From assembly GCF_964340395.1 (NCBI RefSeq), contig NC_135571.1, positions 14,495,046-14,559,045 on the forward strand: a DNA stretch of 64,000 nucleotides, written 5' to 3'. Source of the DNA: Glandiceps talaboti (Eukaryota > Hemichordata > Enteropneusta > Spengelidae). A program made the position numbers and the translations under genes. Below, piece by piece: positions 48,246-60,419 of this stretch. The notes beneath the pieces are model-generated. The model was not told the origin of the DNA, searched no databases, and saw only the letters and a program-made list of their open reading frames with translations. Every line of letters begins with the position of its first letter. The first letter of the stretch is position 1.

Positions 48246-48281
48246 GGTGTCAGAAGATTGGGTATGACCGACTTGATTTAA
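48099..48281 (+). CDS. SAM-domain segment, partial or broken
   Basis: Reads STSRRRLSWSPTSVLSDLGL, then SAFTARFLTEGVTFSHVLDM, then TEENLISFGVRRLGMTDLI and stops. The pattern W-x-x-x-x-V-L-x-x-L-G-L, F-x-x-x-G-V, L-D-M-T-E-E-N-L-x-x-x-G-V is a sterile alpha motif, a ~65-residue protein-interaction domain. There is no in-frame ATG; a GTG stands where a start would be expected, so the true start may lie in another exon or be lost. A gtatga donor-like site follows GVRRLG. The domain ends abruptly, so this is a first-exon fragment or a pseudogene. The inverted copy is cut after ENLISF. Confidence 0.6.
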   Translation: MSTSRRRLSWSPTSVLSDLGLSAFTARFLTEGVTFSHVLDMTEENLISFGVRRLGMTDLI

Positions 48282-49050
48282 GAAGTCGGTGCCGGGAAGC
48301 TTTGGGGCGGGCCGGGCCTGGGAGCTGACAGGGGGTCCAACTCGTGCGGCAACTAGATCGCCTAGTGACGTCTAGATCGAGATCCACCGTAACTAAGGGG
48401 AGAACCGTTTGATTTCTGGGGGGGGGGGGGTATGGAGGAAGTAGGTATGGGAGCAATTTTTTTTCCCAGTCAGAGTGACAGCAATTTTTTTTTCTACTGT
48501 CAGTCCTGCATCAATTTTTTTTTCAAATGGAGTAGCAGTGCAATTTTTTTTTAATTAATCATTAAGTTTGAATGCGTTGTTCATACTTATACCACGTCAC
48601 AATGGTTCACAACTGTACCTCTAAATAACTTGTTCTGTGCAAGTAGAAGAATTAGCAGTTAGTATGAAAGACGTCTGTCTACGTTAAATTACAACTTTAA
48701 ATTATAGAACAGTTCCAAAATCAACTCTGATCAGTACTAAACTTGCTTTTCTTTGAATCAGTCAATTCCTGTAAGTTCTCAGGGAAGATATTATTTTTTG
48801 TATTTCGTTATATTTGTTGTTCCTCAATTTTCATTCTCAACTTGAGAAAGATTTATTTGTACATCTTTATAAGAGATTTATATTGAAAGAAAAACACTAG
48901 ATTTTAACACTAGTCTATTGACTCCTGTCTTGTTTTTTAAATTGTCTTAATTTACAGAAACCAAATAGTCCCCTTCAGATATTGACTGTGTCATTGAGAT
49001 ATTGCAACAAAAATCCTGAAATATGTTTTCTTGGGTCAGAAAAGGAAAGG
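48246..49050. other. Spacer of the large palindrome
   Basis: Holds the last residues of the SAM-like frame, a GC-rich stretch, a G12 run at 48419-48431 preceded by aaggggagaaccgtttgatt, and a degenerate repeat of gcaattttttttt at 48450-48560. Then unique AT-rich sequence. No other exon seen. Confidence 0.5.
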
Positions 49051-49862
49051 AAAACTTATTAAATTTTCCTCAGTCATGTCGAGCACATGAGAGAAAGTGA
49101 CTCCCTCTGTCAAGAAACGTGCTGTGAAAGCTGACAGACCTAAATCTGACAGAACAGACGTGGGACTCCATGACAGACGACGGCGGGACGTGCTCACAAA
49201 AGGATAACACAACAGCAACTCGAGTCTGCGCGTGCGTGTTTGAATCGGCGAGAAAGTGTGCCCTCTAGCGGGGGATCTTAACGAAAGCCCTTAATAAACT
49301 ACTGTATGCACATAACGACGTAGTGTTACCGCATATAATAATAGTAACTGTACATATAATAATACAATATGCACATAATAACTTAAGATTTGCACATAAT
49401 AACATAGTGTTAGCGCATATAATAATAGTAACTGTACATATAATAATACAGTATGCACATAATAAACTATTAAATGCACATAATAACATAGTGTTAGCGC
49501 ATATAATAATAGTAACTGTACATATAATAATACAGTATGCACATAATAACTTAAGATTTGCACATAATAAAATATTTAATGCACATAATAACATAGTGTT
49601 AGCACATATAATAATAATATCTGTACTTATAATAATACAGTATGCACATAATAACTTAAGATTTGCACATAATAAAATATTTAATGCACATAATAACATA
49701 GTGTTAGCGCATATAATAATAGTAACTGTACTTATAATAATACAGTATGCACATAATAACTTAAGATTTGCACATAATAAAATATTTAATGCACATAATA
49801 ACATAGTATTTGCACATACAATAATAGTAATTGCACACTTAAGTCAGCTGTGGCTTTCCATA
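49051..49862 (-). repeat. Right arm of the large inverted duplication
   Basis: Mirror copy of 46974-48245 with a shorter minisatellite (49310-49840). It contains the SAM segment only up to ENLISF; beyond that (toward 49021) the sequence is unrelated, marking the duplication breakpoint inside the domain. Confidence 0.95.
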
Positions 49863-50029
49863 CTTTTTAGTCTTCTAGTTGTTTCTGTAATTTATACACG
49901 TTGATTTTGACCAGGACAACATGACAGTGGTGAACATGTTGATGGCGGATTTCATTTGTTTCAACTATTATGTGAAAACAAAACATGTACAATCTATTTG
50001 GAAATACTAAATTATTGCTGAATAATTAT

Positions 50030-51590
50030 TTTAGATGATCGAACTTCTCTCTAGTAATTAAACAAGCTGCAGAATTCTGAATCATTTGAGGTTTCCGAAT
50101 CTCATATACTGGGAGGACAAACAGTAAACTATTACAATAATCAAGAGGTAAAGTGACAAAAATAATACGTTTCTGAGCTGACTTTTGATCAAGCAAATTC
50201 CTAATTTTACTAATCTTCCAGAGAGCATATGAGGCCAATTTACACAAATTACCCACATGGTCTGACATGGTACATGCAATGGCAATGTGGAAATGAGTTT
50301 GAATACATATTCAATGAACACACCAGTAAATGAACCAAATTTGAAACTCGATGTTTGTGTCTTAGAAGGTGCAACCAAAGGTAGGTGTTGACGAATGTTC
50401 CTAATTTTGGACTGAAAAAAGTCTGCAAAAGCATCATTCTGGTAATAGTGAGATGTCAATGTCTGGAAGAGTACTTGTTATAGTTTTCTTTATGCCTCAA
50501 TTACACAAGGAAAGTGACTTTTGGTCAGCCTTATTGATACGGTCCTGATGGTAGGCAGCCCTAGCAATTTTCATTTTTTTTTTGCCACAGGCAGTGTGAG
50601 CCTCTTTGTAGATTTCTTTGTGAACAGTAAGACCCCCCCCCCTCCCCAACTTATCCACTTCCTCTCGAGTCGAGCACGTACATTTTTGGTTCCTCCAGAA
50701 GCTGCGCAGTGTACCATGGAGCCTATGGTCAATGAGGACAGTTTTGATTGGCATGGGAGCACGTTCATCTACAAGTGAGCTGAGTAAAAGATTGTAATTT
50801 GTAACAAGCTTAAGGTCACTGGCATTCTGGTCGACTGTTGGGGGCAGGGAGAAGGACAATGACAACTTGCATTGAAGTTCATCCATATTGATGCTGTTGA
50901 GTTTCCTTGATTTGCGAGTGATTGTGGATGTAGATGGACCAGAGATAAAAGTGTTAAAATGTAAAGATGCATGATAGTAAGGTAGATAGAAGCCAGTCAT
51001 TGGTGATTTGAGATATACAACGATCAGAAACCCTTGTGATGATAATATCTAATGTATGACCCTTGTCATGCGTTGGTACTTTGACATGCTGCTCTTATCC
51101 GAGAAGATGTAGAAGTTAGATGAACTTAGAAGCATCATGATCGTCAGAGTCATCGACGTGAATGTTAAAGTCGCCTACAATAATGAGGTGACCCTTCGTA
51201 TGAATGATGCCTTCCATAAAGGATGAAAACTCCTTAAGGAAATCCGACACAGTCCACTTCAATCCGCATTGTGAATAAGGGGGCCTGTAAATGACAATTA
51301 GGCGAATCACCGCAGATGACTGATGAACATTAGCATCCAGTAATTCAAATGTTCTAAAGTCAGAAGTCTTATTCAACTTTAGTTTCACGTTAGATTAATG
51401 ACTGCAGTTCCACCACCTTTACGACGTGCCCGTTGTATTTGGTAGATATCATACCCGCTAAGTGTAGAGGTAAAGCGGCCTTTCACTGTGTCATCAACTG
51501 CGCTAAACCATGTCTCAATCAAAATAAAGAGATCGCAATGATTTTGCAAAATAGCATTAGCGACAAAAGGGAGCTTATTGTTCCATAATG
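50030..51590 (-). pseudogene. CR1/L2-like LINE remnant (endonuclease, linker, RT end)
   Basis: Minus-strand pieces in transposon order. First is the start of an APE endonuclease (LFILIETWFSAVDD, GYDIYQIQRARRKGGGTAVI; 51590-51400). Then comes its core (IVIYRPP and IIVGDFNIHVD; 51388-51116). Next is the linker typical of these elements (NMDELQ, VDERAPMPIKTV, VHKEIYKEA, ADQKSLSL; 51000-50497), then FADFFQSKIRNIRQHL (about 50400). Finally the end of the reverse transcriptase region appears (HVGNLCKLASYALWKI, LPLDYCNSLLFVLP, NSAACLITREKFDHL; 50268-50026). The central RT domain with the catalytic Asp-Asp motif is missing, and there are frameshifts and stops. Dead copy. Confidence 0.88.
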
Positions 51591-51959
51591 TACAGGAAAG
51601 TGGACGTTTTGAAGAGGATTTTGAAACTCAGCAGAATACTAATAGGTGACATGAGTCTCTGGTATCTTATAGAGACCTTGAAATTTGAAGTGGTTAATAG
51701 TGGTGTTGTGGAAAACGTTCCCCTTGTGCAGCGGCTGAAATTGGACTCAAAATTCATACTCGAGGATGCAACCATATTGCCATTCCTCTCCATATTCGCA
51801 TCTCCCATTTGCATGCTATTGTTAAACAACAAACACTTAAACACATTATAAATTTAGGGAAGAGGTATTGCCATTACTGGGTCACTACTGGAACAATTCA
51901 TTTATACTGTGACATACAGGAAAAAATACTTGAGTTAAAACCACTAAACAACAAGTCAT
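51591..51959. other. 5' flank of the LINE remnant
   Basis: Open on both strands for about 88 codons without a domain. It may be further LINE 5' sequence. Confidence 0.3.
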
Positions 51960-52520
51960 TGAGAATGACATATTCCCCGCTATGATTGGGTTTTAAGGAA
52001 CATGAAAACTGCGCCAACAAAATGGCTGCCAGGCAGCCATATCGGATTGTATCACGATGAAAATGGATATGCATTATATATGTCATAAAACACTGTGCTA
52101 ATTCCAACATTGAATGAGATCTGTTCAAGCATGTCTGACTTATGGCTTTGGACATGGAATATTCGCAAACAAAATGGCTACCAGCAGCCATATTGGATCG
52201 TATCATGACAACAATGAATATGCACATGTATGTCATAGAACACTGTCCTAATACCAACTTTGATTGAGATATGTTCAAGCATGTCTGAGTTATGGCTTTG
52301 GACAGGGAAAATTCGCAAACAAAATGGCTGTCAGGTGGCCATATTGGATTGTATCATGAAACAAATTGACGTGCATATGTATGTCAAAGTATGTTGCCTC
52401 TGTACCAGGTTTGAAAAAACATCGGTCCAGGCATCACCAAGAAACGGCTCCGGACAGACGGACGGACAGAACCCAATCCATAAGTCCCCATCCCAGACTT
52501 CGTCTGGTGGGGACTAATGA
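51960..52520 (+). repeat. 150 bp tandem unit element ending in a hairpin
   Basis: Three diverged units are marked by aaaatggctgccaggcagcc (52018), its variants at 52169 and 52319, and gttcaagcatgtctga. After a ggacagacggac stretch the block ends in a hairpin, agtccccatcccaga / tctggtggggact with loop cttcg (52483-52515). Dispersed non-coding element. Confidence 0.8.
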
Positions 52521-52982
52521 AGCTGTACTTGAGCCTGAGGCTGGACGTCACACCAAAAACGACCAACAATATCATAAACATCTGGCCAGGGCACCATTAC
52601 CATCGACTTTATAAAGTTAGACACAGAAGGAGAGTTTGATCCATTGTTAGATACTATAAAATTATGTGTACCACCAAAAGTCACACTAGAATTGAATTAA
52701 AATTTCTAGTAATGGGACACATACACGTTTTTTAAGTATTGATACAGAAACCTTTACCACACAATTGAACCCCACTAGTTTCAATGTCAACATAGAAACC
52801 ATTACTTTTGAAATGATGAATTCTAATCAGTATGCAATATCACAATGACTACCTGTTTAAGTTTAGATGGAAATGTGTAGTATTCACATCTCTATTCAAG
52901 ATGTTTACAACAGTGGGCAAACATGCCAACTATATTAACTGTAAGAACTCTTTGACTTCATGAACCACCCACTTATATTTAC
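52521..52982. other. Intergenic sequence
   Basis: No feature recognised. Confidence 0.35.
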
Positions 52983-53195
52983 CCAGTACAACAATGGCTA
53001 TTGAACACACCTTTTATGACTAAGTCAGTACAAAAATGGCTATTGAACACACGTTTTATAACTAAGTCAGTACAACAATGGCTATTGAACACACCTTTTA
53101 TAACTAAGTCAGTACAACAATGGCTATTGAACACACCTTTTATAACTAAGTCAGTACAACAATGGCTATTGAACACACCTTTTATAAATAAGTCA
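52983..53195 (+). repeat. 42 bp minisatellite, 5 copies
   Basis: Units of ttgaacacaccttttataac plus taagtcagtacaacaatggcta, nearly identical. Confidence 0.97.
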
Positions 53196-53562
53196 TTGTC
53201 TTACCTCTGGGCAGGTAATGAAGTAGTAAAGGTAGCTATAACATGTTGTAACAACAACAAACAGAGGAAAGGGTATTTACCATGTTACTATTAATATTTA
53301 TTTCACAACCTGTTGTAACTATAACAAACAGTATTTGACTCATAGCAAGCTTAGCGACAAGTCCTACATGCATTGACGAATATGAGGAGCTATCCTTTTT
53401 AGATACATATGATGGTAAATGTTTGGGGGTAGTATATATATCCAGATTTTTCGGCATTCTATACCTACAACTAGTCTCATTAGCTCTGCGAGTTATTTAT
53501 CATGTCCTTCACGATTTTACCGTTACTGTCTGTAAGTGTAAGTGTACGTTTAGTATTCAAAT
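53196..53562. other. Intergenic sequence
   Basis: tgttgtaac..aacaa occurs twice (53242, 53310). No gene seen. Confidence 0.35.
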
Positions 53563-54088
53563 AAGGCAATTCAATACTTTGTAAGGGTGTATATATATGA
53601 TGTGTGTGTTCTCTGTACATGCAATTCAATACTTTGTAAGGGTGTATATATATGATGTGTGTGTTCTCTGTACATGCAATTCAATACTTTGTAAGGGTGT
53701 ATATATATGATGTGTGTGTGTTCTCTGTACATGCAATTCAATACTTTGTAAGGGTGTATATATATGATGTGTGTGTTCTCTGTACATGCAATTCAATACT
53801 TTGTAAGGGTGTATATATATGATGTGTGTGTGTTCTCTGTACATGCAATTCAATACTTTGTAAGGGTGTATATATATGATGTGTGTGTTCTCTGTACATG
53901 CAATTCAATACTTTGTAAGGGTGAGTATATATATGATGTGTGTGTTCTCTGTACATGCAATTCAATACTTTGTAAGGGTGTATATATATGATGTGTGTGT
54001 TCTCTGTACATGCAATTCAATACTTTGTAAGGGTGTATATATATGATGTGTGTGTTCTCTGTACATGCAATTCAATACTTTGTAAAGT
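53563..54088 (+). repeat. 55 bp minisatellite, ~9 copies
   Basis: Units of ttctctgtacatgcaattca, atactttgtaagggtgtata and tatatgatgtgtgtg. Differences are mainly tgtg copy number. Very high identity suggests recent spread. Confidence 0.97.
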
Positions 54089-55062
54089 GCATAGGGTGTT
54101 TTAGATGGAAATATGTGTTAGGTAGAAGTAATTCGATATATGGCAATCCAACTATTGCTTTGCTTTAGACTCATAATTTTAAAAGTAATTGTTTTCCATC
54201 TAAATTTCTAACGTGTTTGTATCACGAGAATTTTCAACCGTGATACTTGTGTCACCACTGCACAGCCGTGCGCTCTATGTACATGTAATTTTTTTTTTTG
54301 CATCACACATGATGAGTCTTATGGATTTTGTATGTTCTTGAATAAAACATATATTTTTCAAATGCACCATTGACCTCCTATTGACCTTTGACCTCCAGTG
54401 CCATTGGTAACTGACATTTAAGTGTGGTGTTAACAGTGCCCTTAAATGACCTTTATTGTGTCACTGTGCAAATGCTGTCTGTGTGTTTGAGAGGGTTGGG
54501 TGTTAGGCTGGGGAGATTTGGGGGCTGAGGGGAGATTGCATAATATCTGGTCCAGAAGCCTCATTGTTCATACTACTAAAGGAGCGGCAGAGAAACATGA
54601 AAATGACTTTTTAACTATATTTTTACTTTTTCTTAAATCCACCGATCGACCTATAGTTGCTATGAAAAACTAATAAGAAAATAAAAAAGTAGGGTCACCC
54701 ATAATACCTTCTAGATTGTATTATCAAAGGAGTGACTTCCTCTTAGATGCTTTCCATCAAATCAGATTCCAGTGTACTCCAGCTAGCATAGCTTTGGTTT
54801 CTACCCACATTAGACTTTTAGGAGAATGAATACTTTAGTAGAATGGTGACCACACTTTCAGTCACTGCAAAGCATATCATGCATTTCACAGGATCTCACC
54901 CTAAACATTTATCAATTGCCATCTGTAGTACCATGAACTGTAAAAATACAAATCCAATGTAATCCATCGTAAATCAATCACGAAGACTAATACACCGCTT
55001 ATACGTGCATGTTGGACGACAAAATATCCATTGCATTATCATAGGACAGACTGCAATATCCT
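54089..55062. other. Intergenic sequence
   Basis: No open frame, array or RNA gene recognised. Confidence 0.35.
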
Positions 55063-55880
55063 AACAATATGATACTAGTGACTATGTCTATACCTATCAT
55101 ATGATACTAGTGACTATGTCTATACCTATCATATGATACTAGTGACTATGTCTATACCTACCATATGATACTAGTGACTATGTCTATACCTATCATATGA
55201 TACTAGTGACTATGTCTATGCCTATCATATGATACTAGTGACTATGTCTATACCTATCATATAATACTAGTGACTATGTCTATACCTATCATATGATACT
55301 AGTGACTATGTCTATACCTATCATATTATACTAGTGACTATGTCTATACCTACCATATTATACTAGTGACTATGTCTATTACCTATCATATGATACTAGT
55401 GACTATGTCTATACCTATCATATGATACTAGTGACTATGTCTATACCTATCATATGATACTAGTGACTATGTCTATACCTATCATATGATACTAGTGACT
55501 ATGTCTATACCTATCATATGATACTAGTGACTATGTCTATACCTACCATATGATACTAGTGACTATGTCTATACCTATCATATGATACTAGTGACTATGT
55601 CTATACATATCGTATGATACTAGTGACTATGTCTATACCTATCATATGATACTAGTGACTATGTCTATACCTATCATATAATACTAGTGACTATGTCTAT
55701 ACCTATCATATTATACTAGTGACTATGTCTATACCTATCACATTATACTAGTGACTATGTCTATGCCTATCATATTATACTAGTGACTATGTCTATGCCT
55801 ATCATATAATACTAGTGACTATGTCTATACCTATCATATAATACTAGTGACTATGTCTATTACCTACTATATGATACTAA
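55063..55880 (+). repeat. 32 bp minisatellite, ~25 copies
   Basis: Units of atactagtgactatgtctat plus acctatcatatg, with atatga/atataa/atatta variants occurring in runs. Confidence 0.98.
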
Positions 55881-56028
55881 TTTTGTATTTGTTATAATAT
55901 ATGTTATAGCTACAAAACTTTATGTTATAATTATTAAACACACACACTATACGTACGTACGTGCACACTTATTGATCAGGACTGTTTTACTCATTTCTTT
56001 TGTACTCCTTCACATACACCAGCATACA

Positions 56029-56460
56029 TAAAAAATACATACATACATACATACATACATACATACATACATACATACATACATACATACATACATACAT
56101 ACATACATACATACATAAAAAATACATACATACATACATACATAGTACATACATACATACATACATACATACATACATACATACATACATAAAAAATACA
56201 TACATACATACATACATACATACATAGTACATACATACATACATACATACATACATACATACATACATACATACATACATACATACATACATAAAAAATA
56301 CATACATACATACATACATAGTACATACATACATACATACATACATACATACATACATACATACATACATACATACATACATACATACATACATACCTAC
56401 GTACGTACGTAACATACATACATACATACGTACGTACGTACGTACATACATACATACATA
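56029..56460. repeat. (ACAT)n with phased interruptions
   Basis: ACAT tetramers interrupted by aaaaaa at about 56031, 56116, 56194 and 56293 and by tagtac at about 56143, 56226 and 56320, then an ACGT-rich tail. The ordered repetition of interruptions shows the microsatellite has itself been duplicated in blocks. Confidence 0.95.
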
Positions 56461-56504
56461 TTTATATTTAGAAATTATTATTATTTATATTTAGAAATGT
56501 TCGG

Positions 56505-56590
56505 GTTTTCACCTGGCATTTCTCTGTCTCGCCAATTTTTCCTTTGAAAAAGAATATTTATTCGAAACGTCGGATTTAACAGCTATATAT
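56505..56590 (+). mobile_element. Possible Penelope-like element tail
   Basis: The stretch ttattcgaaacgtcggattt followed by ggactggtttatta resembles the terminal region found with Penelope-like retroelements. It sits between two (ACAT)n tracts. The hammerhead core CTGATGA is not present. Based on motif memory only. Confidence 0.3.
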
Positions 56591-56628
56591 ACGGACTGGT
56601 TTATTAGTTCCTTATGCATTTTTTTCCT

Positions 56629-56725
56629 ACATACATACATACATACATACATACATACATACATACATACATACATACATACATTTTACATACATTCACA
56701 CACACACACACACACACTCACTTAT
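56629..56725. repeat. (ACAT)n and (AC)n microsatellites
   Basis: About 14 ACAT units (56629-56685) followed by a CA run (56698-56717). Confidence 0.95.
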
Positions 56726-57375
56726 CAAAATACAAACACATTCATTATTTTCACAACGTTTTGGGGAATATGAGTCCCCTCATTCCACGTACATATCAGT
56801 TCGTCATCTTAATAATTCACATTCCATCGTAATAGTTGAAGGCTATGGATTCATGGTCTTATACTAAAATATTATCGATAATGAAGATTTGTGGCGATAC
56901 ATTAAAGATGATAATCATGCCTATCAGACTATCATCTCTGTGAAAGGATGAGTTATTACCATTGACAACACATTCGAGTAGAAAACATCCTCATTCGACA
57001 CCTAATTACTAAATGAATTCACCAATAATGCAATCATATTGTTCATATGTATGCATTGTACACATAGTTCTAAAATTATGCTATTTAGAGCACGTTCTCA
57101 AAGTAGCTCACTCCTAGACATTGTATAGTTATGTAGTTTGTTTAAAATTTACCACGAGAAGTATGATTGCATACAATAGACTATATCACAGAAATATTAT
57201 ATATGTATTTGGTCGATCTTATATCACCTGTCAAACTAAAACCTAGGTTGAGTGCTGAATTTCTTTTTATACTTGACCTTTGAACTTTAACGGAAGATGG
57301 AACTGATTGTTTGCTATGGTATAATTGGCACTGTCATGAGAAGTACGTTTACCGACAGTGATGTTAATAAGATAG
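56726..57375. other. Intergenic sequence
   Basis: No feature recognised. Confidence 0.35.
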
Positions 57376-57675
57376 AATGCAGACATGACAGTTGCTATTC
57401 ATTTCACGCTTATTAATCATTTACTCTACAATTGTACTCCAACGCCATTGGCGTCATTTTTTAGTTTAATAAGTTATTTGCATATTTAGTGATTCCATTA
57501 CGGGAGGCGTTCAGTTTAAATCTGGTAGTGTTTTATTTTGTAACCCATAGTTGCGGTTGACATACTTTTTCTATGCTTTGTGATAGACAGCTGGTTTTTT
57601 TCACATCTCATCTGTATTTTATCGAATCCTCGACAGTTCCTATTCATTTCACGCCTATTAATCATTTACTGTTCT
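57376..57675. repeat. Dispersed element fragment flanked by a direct duplication
   Basis: attcatttcacgcttattaa plus tcatttact (about 57399) is repeated at about 57643 as attcatttcacgcctattaa plus tcatttact. Between them lies attacgggaggcgttcagtt, the inverted start of the 39737-40850 family, next to caacgccattggc, which is also seen near 9078. Confidence 0.7.
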
Positions 57676-57705
57676 ATATCGTTACATAGTGTTCAATGTC
57701 TCCAA

Positions 57706-58410
57706 AAATGTGGCATTGCTACTACACTCCGTAGCATAGCAATATAACAATGGGGCATTACTACTACACTCCGTAGCATAGCAATATAACAACGGGGCAT
57801 TACTACTACACTCCGTAGCATTGCAATATAACAATGGGGCATTACTACTACACTCCATAGCATAGCAAAATAACAATGGGGCATTACTACTACACTCCGT
57901 AGCATAGCAATATAACAATGGGGCATTACTACTACACTCCGTAGCATAGCAATATAACAATGGGGCATTACTACTACACTCCGTAGCATATCAATATAAC
58001 AATGGGGCATTACTACTACACTCCATAGCATAGCAATATAACAACGGGGCATTACTACTACACTCTGTAGCATAGCAATATAACAGTGGGGCATTGCTAC
58101 TACACTCCGTATCACAGCAATATAACAATGGGGCATTGATTGATTTTTTTTTTCCTTTTAAAATAATACCTGTTGTAATATTTTCTGTTTGTATTTGTCT
58201 GTTATGTAAAAATTATGCTGTCTTGTGGTATATTTTTGTTCTTCTCTGGACCATGGGTCTGTAATAAAGTTTAAATAATAATAATAATAATAATTACTAC
58301 TACACTCCGTAGCAACAGCAATATAACAATGGGGCATTACTACTACACTCCGTAGCATAGCAATATAACAATGGGGCATTACTACTACACTCCGTAGCAA
58401 CAGCAATATA
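57706..58410 (+). repeat. 42 bp minisatellite, ~10 + 3 copies, interrupted
   Basis: Units of ggggcattactactacactc plus cgtagcatagcaatataacaat. The array runs 57706-58140, is interrupted by an unrelated 150 bp insertion, and resumes at 58294-58410. Open frames on the minus strand follow the 42-base period. Confidence 0.96.
58141..58293 (+). mobile_element. 5'-truncated LINE 3' end inserted into the minisatellite
   Basis: The insertion ends with ttctctggaccatgggtctg, taataaagtttaa and then (ATA)n. This is the layout of CR1-type LINE 3' tails, which end in short simple repeats. It splits the 42 bp array cleanly, so it inserted after the array existed. Confidence 0.65.
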
Positions 58411-58927
58411 ATCAACAAGACACAGGTAATAAATGGGATGAGTCTAGTCTAAGGGATCAAGATTCCTTGTTTTCATTTGTGTTCAATATTGTTATGGCTT
58501 AGCTATAATTTCCAACAAATTATTATCGGAAAAGAAACTCGCAAAGACATATGAAGTTATACTCAATGCGTTTTGCATGTCAAAAGACGTTGTTATAGAA
58601 CCTTGTGAACACTGTGTGTATATATATACAGTCTTGATGGAGTTTGAAATACTGTGTGTGTATATATATAGTCTTGATGGAGTTTGAAATATTGTGTAGT
58701 TTCACAGCTTAGAGGAAGATAAATAGACGTCGCACTAATAAACACGTGAACTTTTCAATTGTTAAATTTGCCATCGAAAAGATATAAGCACGTATATAGT
58801 ATTGTATGGAGATCGCAATCAGTATCTGTACCTAGAAACACGTGTCGTCCATTCATGTGTATGTCTAAAATGTCATTGGCCGAGGCTATCAATGTTACAA
58901 TACAATTCATGAAGTTGAACACCTGTT
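58411..58927. other. Intergenic sequence with a 40 bp duplication
   Basis: tatatatatacagtcttgat plus ggagtttgaaata occurs twice at 58619-58695. No gene seen. Confidence 0.45.
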
Positions 58928-59157
<230 letters not shown>

Positions 59158-60419
59158 GAAGGGCACTTCATCATGAACCACGATAGTATAGTAGTAGAAT
59201 AGCCAGTAACCACTAGGCCACTGTAATAACAGATCTGATTTTGCAACATTGTCATTGATAAAAGATCCATAAATATTTTCAAGGCGTGGTAATATCAGTT
59301 ATAATTACGGATGAATTAATACACATGTAATTTGTCCTACATCAACAAATAATATTATAATAGTATTTATTCCTAACTTTGATTGTTGGTGTTGGAAAAC
59401 GTGAAATGCAGCCTTCTCTAGTAGTTGTCCCAACGTTATATTTTAAGCTAGTTCTTTACACTTCTTTAACGATACCCACGTTACTGAATCTATTGATTCG
59501 ACAATAGACATATATTCTGCATTCTGCAATACATAATTCTAATCAGTGGTTTCTCACAAGCAACAGAGGTACTTAGAGTAACGAGATTTTCTAATTTGGC
59601 TACCTTCATACAAATGTATATTGTCATCATGTAGATTCACCGGGGAAACACAATACCAGCATGTATCTCATTTTACAATTACATTAAAGCAGTGTAAGTG
59701 CCGTCGACTTCTCTTCCGATAAAAATTACCCGACAGTAAAATGAGATGTTGGGTTTTAATACCTCGAGTTAAGCAGGCTGCTTTAGGAAATATTTGAATG
59801 TTTTAATAGCTGAAGTTAAGCAGACTGGGTCTGCTTTAGGAAATGCTTGTTTTAATAGCCGAACTTTAAGCATTCTGCTATACGAAATATTTGTTTTCAT
59901 AGCCTGAGTTTACCAGTTCGCTATCTGAAATATTAGCAGAGACATCTTTTCTATAAAAAAGAAACGATTTGTGTGCTGATGTTTGACAGGTTTGGAATTA
60001 GAACGAACAAAAGTGATCTCACAAAGTGCGAGGAATAACCCATTGAAGTAAGTCTCAAGTGACCATACTCAGCTGTTAAATGGAATATGGAGTTCCCCAA
60101 TGTATGTAAACAAACCGAACAATGCCAAATGGACACTGTTATAAATAAATTACACTATGCCTTACTATTTCTAGCATTAATGTCAACTTCAGCTATCACA
60201 GATAGCGTCTGCAAAATGATGTTACATTCCAGAAATATTATGTTCACTGTTCAACACTGTCATTTTGCTCTTTTCAAGCATCTCCAAATGAAATTGCAGC
60301 ACTGAAATTTCAGTACTTAAATTCAATGTATGATGGCCAAATCAAATTAAATGTTTAACTAACCCCTTTGATAAAGGAAAGATAATTGGCAATCGGCTAA
60401 ATTGATGTATTGTATAGAA
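59158..60419. other. Intergenic sequence with a degenerate repeat
   Basis: 59754-59935 holds about four degenerate ~55 base units (ttttaata then g/ccga/gagtta, agca..ctgct and ggaaatatttg-like parts). No gene recognised elsewhere. Confidence 0.4.

Noticed and set aside
55987-56455. Met/Tyr/Val/Cys frames of 126-154 codons
   Set aside because: Translation of (ACAT)n in three frames.
56505-56590. Hammerhead ribozyme
   Set aside because: gaaac-gtc is present, but the CTGATGA core and a closing stem are absent.
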